Origin: Loxodes magnus
Taxonomy: Eukaryota; Ciliophora; Karyorelictea; Loxodida; Loxodidae
NCBI GenBank assembly: GCA_946699065.1
Contig: CAMPDV010001457.1
Location: forward strand, 44,347 to 108,346
Direction: 5' to 3'
Length of the DNA stretch: 64,000 bases
A program made the position numbers and the translations under genes. Under the pieces are notes generated by a model, which was given only the letters and a program-made list of their open reading frames with translations, was not told the origin of the DNA and searched no databases. Numbering within the stretch: position 1 is the first letter of the stretch; the number at the start of each line of letters is the position of its first letter. Of the stretch, positions 60,599 through 64,000 are shown in pieces.

Positions 60599-61330
60599 GG
60601 AGTCTTAAAATCTTGTTCCCGGCTTTTTCTTGAGCAGAGAAGAGAAAAAAAGCTCTAGAGGAAAAAATAGGCATAAAAAAAAGTATCAAGAGTCTTCTTC
60701 TCCTCACTTACAAAACTAATAAAGAACTTAATAACTATAATAAACACCTCCTTAAAGTAATAAAAAGAAAGGAATCTAATATAATAACAGGAAAAGAACT
60801 TCCATCAAAGATAATTAAAAATGAAATCAATATTTAACAGTTAGCATTTGAAATATCCAATCTCTAGGAAGAGATTAAAGTGCTTAAGTAGGAAAATTAA
60901 GAACTAAAAAAACTTATTCTCGCTTGGATAAGATAACTTAGAGAATAGAATTATTAACTAAGAAAGGGAACTCCAAGCATATTGTACATTTATACTGAAC
61001 ATAGATAAGAAACAGCAAGGCTTGGAAATATCGTATAAAAACAAGAGTTGGAGTTTATTAAGCAAAAGAATATTAGCACTACATAACTAATTAGACAAAT
61101 TAGATGGAGATAGAATAAAAAGAGGTTATAAATCGAAAACCAATCAGATAAGTAAGGAAGAAATGCTACTACTGTAAGAGTAAGTGACATTTGTACAAGA
61201 ATTGCTAAAAATTTTAGAATTTCAAGAAAAAATTTTTGGCGTAAAGAATAAGAAAAATACTAGAGGCTCTATTGTAACTAGCATGGAGATATTTACAGAA
61301 GAAAATGATGTGAAGTAACCTTTTGAAATA
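60599..61330 (+). mobile_element. ORF1 retroposon remnant, copy f
   Basis: ATG 60599 begins MESQNLVPGFFLSREEKKSS, similar in character to copy b. After frame changes there is a coiled coil (EISNLQEEIKVLKQENQELK) and then the knuckle CYYCKSKWHLYKNC (near 61162-61203), with TGA for W at the same position as in copy c. LALWRYLQKK-like sequence follows, as in copy b. At least two frame changes mark it as decayed. I did not find its target-site duplication. Confidence 0.6.
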
Positions 61331-61479
61331 ATAAAAACAAGAAATCAAAGAAACTGAGAAGACCTTAGTGAAGATAATTTCATTAGAAAGTCAAGAATGA
61401 TGAGAAGTGTTGCTGATAAAACAACTTATTTTAAACGGTGTCCAGATTGGCACTGTTGAACATTTTAATTTCATTATCA

Positions 61480-62040
61480 TTTAGCAAATTGATTAACAGA
61501 AACAGGAAAAATAGATTAAAATAAGATATCGTAAGTAGATCTTCTGATCGGCAAATATACTCATTAATCCAGCAGACTGAAGAATTGCAAAGAATAAAAT
61601 TATGAAAAGAAACAGGAAATGCAAAATAGATGAACTATGATCCCATGGATGTAGAGACAGAGAGAGAAGAAATAAATTAAGCATTAATTTATATTCATAA
61701 AGAAGATCAATAATAAGGTACTAAATACTACAAGAAGCAAGGTGAAAAGGTAAGAAACTGTTAGAAATTTTAGGAAAAAAAGCAGAAGAACAAAGAACGA
61801 AAGACATGAAATAAACTTTTAAGAATATACAGCACAAAAAAAAGAAAAATTATATAGGATAAAAGAACAATAAATCATTCAAGCAATATCTCAAATACTA
61901 ATGGAAGCAAGAGAACGGAACAAAAAACAATACGGATTTGAAGTAGGAAAGTTGATGAAGGTAAGTCTCAGTGGAAGCAAAGAAAAGCAATAAATAATAA
62001 CAGTTAACTCTGAAGAAGATTTTTGATTAAAAAAAAATTT
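61480..62040 (+). mobile_element. ORF1 retroposon remnant, copy g (C-terminal part)
   Basis: From about 61630 the frame reads MDVETEREEINQALIYIHKE and then YYKKQGEKVRNCQKF, which looks like a zinc knuckle with lost Cys and His. A Lys/Gln-rich tail follows. It sits directly behind copy f in the same orientation, so it may be a second insertion or part of a longer element. No end repeats were identified. Confidence 0.35.
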
Positions 62041-62412
62041 ATACAAACTCTAATTTTGTGATTAACCAAATAAAAGTGTAGTCACTTTAATAAATTATGT
62101 TATGTTATAAATAGTATTAATTAGTTAAATTCTAAAAATTTAATTACCAAGTTATTAAGCCAGATTATTTGCTCTGTCTAAAAAGGACGATATTTAAAGA
62201 TAAAATACTCTTTTTATATGGATATCATAATTAAGAAGTTATCAAGCTTTATTAGATTAAAAAATAATCTTAAAAACGTTATCTACACAGATTTTAGAAA
62301 TTAAAAAAATAATAGGCAAAGGTAAAATATAAAAATCTTAGCAGAAATAACTTAAATCATGTTTAAGTAAGCTAACCATCTAATAAGCCAAAAATATTAG
62401 TAAAAAAATTTT
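62041..62412. other. A+T-rich, nothing recognised
   Basis: Probably includes the tail of the minus-strand hairpin element that ends at 62413. Confidence 0.4.
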
Positions 62413-62450
62413 GATCATAGATCGCGTAGCATCACACTGGCGAGTAGTTC
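62413..62450 (-). repeat. Conserved hairpin terminus, copy 5
   Basis: The minus strand reads GAACTACTCGCCAGTGTGAT followed by GCTACGCGATCTATGATC, a diverged version of the terminus at 9226-9263. The upstream part on the minus strand (62451-62710) is GC-richer than average and may be the body of the element, but it is not clearly alignable with the 407-bp arms. Confidence 0.4.
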
Positions 62451-62910
62451 TTTAAAAAATGTTTTATTAGTTATTATGAAAGTCATTCGGAAACTTACCT
62501 ATGTGCTAGCATTTCCTTATATCAGCTTTAACTCTATAGGGTTATGGACGTAATATATGCCTAAGAAACCTTAGAATCTGAGCTTCTTTCAACTTGCTAT
62601 TAATTTAAATCTCAAGGTTTGAGTTCTCTCTTGATTCCTGCCAAGATTCTTGCTTTTCGCTTTTTCGCATAACAGGTACTTCCTGGTACCAAAATTTTTC
62701 TTCGCTCATAGTTGGAGGATTGCTCCCCCTATTTAAATTAAAATGAATAAAATTAAGTTTATTCTTAACTAGTAATAGCAATTTATTTAAAATTGAGGAA
62801 CTAATGTCTTTGATAAGCTTTAAAAACTTAAATTAACATATTTTTAACTTATCAAACATAAAAATAAATGGAATCTATAAAATTAAATCTTTTTATCCTC
62901 TTTTTTACTG

Positions 62911-64000
62911 GGATAGATATTAAGGATATCGTAACTAAACTAGCAAGCAATAAAGCTAAAGGTAGCGATGTACTAAAAGCTGAATTTTTTAATTAGGAGA
63001 TCATGAATTATATCAAATAGTTGCAAATTTTGCTAATAATGTGCTAAGAATTCTTAATGTTCTAGATGCAATGAAAAAATAAACATTCTTCCTATCTTCA
63101 AAAAGGAAAGTAAAAGCAATTGACAGAAATTGGCGTCCTATTACTTTATTAAATTGCTTAGTTAGAATGTACGGCAAAATTAATAGCTTAATACTTTTGC
63201 AATTGTAGATATGAGTGTAATATCTGCATTAAGCTTAGTTTAAATTTCTTCGTAAACTCTCGATCACTTAATAAATTTGAAATATCTAATAGATTATTGA
63301 CTTACATCAAAGATTATCACGGAAAAGACAACTAAGAGCCACACTATTAGGTGTAGAGAAAATGTTGATAGCATTTCCAGAAAATTACTTTTTAATCATC
63401 TTAGAAGATTTAGACTACCTTTGGATTTAATTCTCGCAATAGAATAATTCTATAAAAGCATTATTGCTAATTTTATTATTAGAGATCTTTTGCAAGATAT
63501 TTAAATTTAGAAACGGAGCTTTGTAAGGAAGATGTCATAATCCTACAATTGCTTGCGAAATGACATTTTTGTAAGATTCTTAGAAGAAAACTAAAAAAAT
63601 ATGGATTTAAGATTTGTTCGAAAACTTTTGTTACAAGAGGTTTTGAAGATAATTTAATAATATTTTTAGATTCTTAAAAAACATAAAAACTACTCAAAAC
63701 TACAGCAACAGATTTTACTAGAGTTAAACTTAACATTAATGTAGCTAAATGTGAAGCGATAGAATTTTCGAAGAAATAAGGAGATTATAATAACGTGGAC
63801 TTAAATATTAACGGTATTTCAATAGTGTAAAAAGATTAAATCACTTACCTAGGCAATAAATTAAAAAATTAAAAAAATTATAAAATTCATTGTGCAGCAG
63901 AGATTTGTGAGTATAGAAAATCAATTTTTAAAGCCATTGCAGTTCTTTCAAAATATGATATAGCGTCCCAATTAGCTTTAAAAATTTTAAAAATGTTATT
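62911..64000 (+). mobile_element. LINE reverse transcriptase, decayed and cut by window end
   Basis: RT landmarks appear in order on the plus strand. DIVTKLASNKAKGSDVLKAE (near 62920-62980) is the segment before the fingers. NWRPITLLNCLVRMYGKI (near 63130-63185) corresponds to the N-[YW]-R-P-I motif. FEDNLII near 63645 stands where the Y-x-D-D box belongs. The palm end follows (VAKCEAIEFSKKQ, then DQITYLGNKL, near 63735-63870). These lie in different frames, so it has at least two frameshifts. Its sequence differs from the LINE at 13513-17930, so it is a second LINE family. The end lies beyond base 64000. Confidence 0.75.

Noticed and set aside
1-64000. Tetrahymena or Paramecium as the source, with TGA as the only stop
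   Set aside because: TGA occurs in frame at conserved Trp positions and is exchanged with TGG between paralogues, which that code does not allow.

Overview
The window looks like nuclear DNA of a ciliate: very A+T-rich (roughly three quarters or more by eye), with long protein-like frames that open only if TAA and TAG are read as Gln. TGA also behaves as a sense codon, Trp. At equivalent positions of two NACHT paralogues one copy has TGG (6504-6506) and the other TGA (39876-39878), in a HEAT-type D-W-x-V/I-R motif. A second TGA is conserved in frame in both paralogues, and TGA falls on expected Trp positions in a kelch repeat, a LINE reverse transcriptase and zinc-knuckle proteins. This matches the karyorelict code (TAA/TAG = Gln, TGA = Trp or stop by context) or the Condylostoma code, and not the Tetrahymena/Paramecium code. 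I cannot tell germline from somatic DNA. The density of transposons fits either a germline genome or a species that keeps such DNA.

Layout. 1-4.4 kb: an LRR-type pseudogene, a small Cys-pair ORF and a decayed RING/coiled-coil gene. 5.0-8.9 kb: a decayed NACHT-family paralogue and a short fragment of another. 8.86-10.9 kb: two 407-bp arms in inverted orientation around a 1.24-kb spacer. 11-13.4 kb: tRNA-Ala, an unrecognised acidic ORF and a retrotransposon ORF1. 13.5-17.9 kb: a LINE on the minus strand whose 3' end abuts half a tRNA-Met. 18-26.9 kb: mostly A+T-rich sequence without recognisable genes, plus a SINE-like insertion and a CCHC-type frame. 26.9-34 kb: a cluster of ORF1-only retroposons with clear target-site duplications, inserted beside one another, into a kelch gene and into a NACHT paralogue. 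34.4-35.2 kb: minisatellites. 35.6-41.3 kb: the main gene of the window, an apparently intact 1,883-codon HEAT-NACHT-pentapeptide-WD40 protein on the minus strand. 44.7-51.9 kb: a third NACHT paralogue fragment, a second LRR copy inverted relative to the first, and a casein-kinase-1 pseudogene. 52-64 kb: sparse, with tRNA-Asp, a kelch-like remnant, a second SINE-like copy, decayed ORF1 copies and a LINE reverse transcriptase running off the end.

The biological centre is the NACHT receptor. It has 18 almost identical 120-126-bp WD40 repeats that differ mainly at the same few codons, and a 4-repeat block was recently duplicated. That is the pattern of fungal NACHT/NB-ARC-WD40 incompatibility receptors and other repeat-shuffling immune-type STAND proteins. 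Four more or less broken relatives lie within 40 kb, so the locus looks like a birth-and-death receptor cluster in a retroposon-rich landscape.
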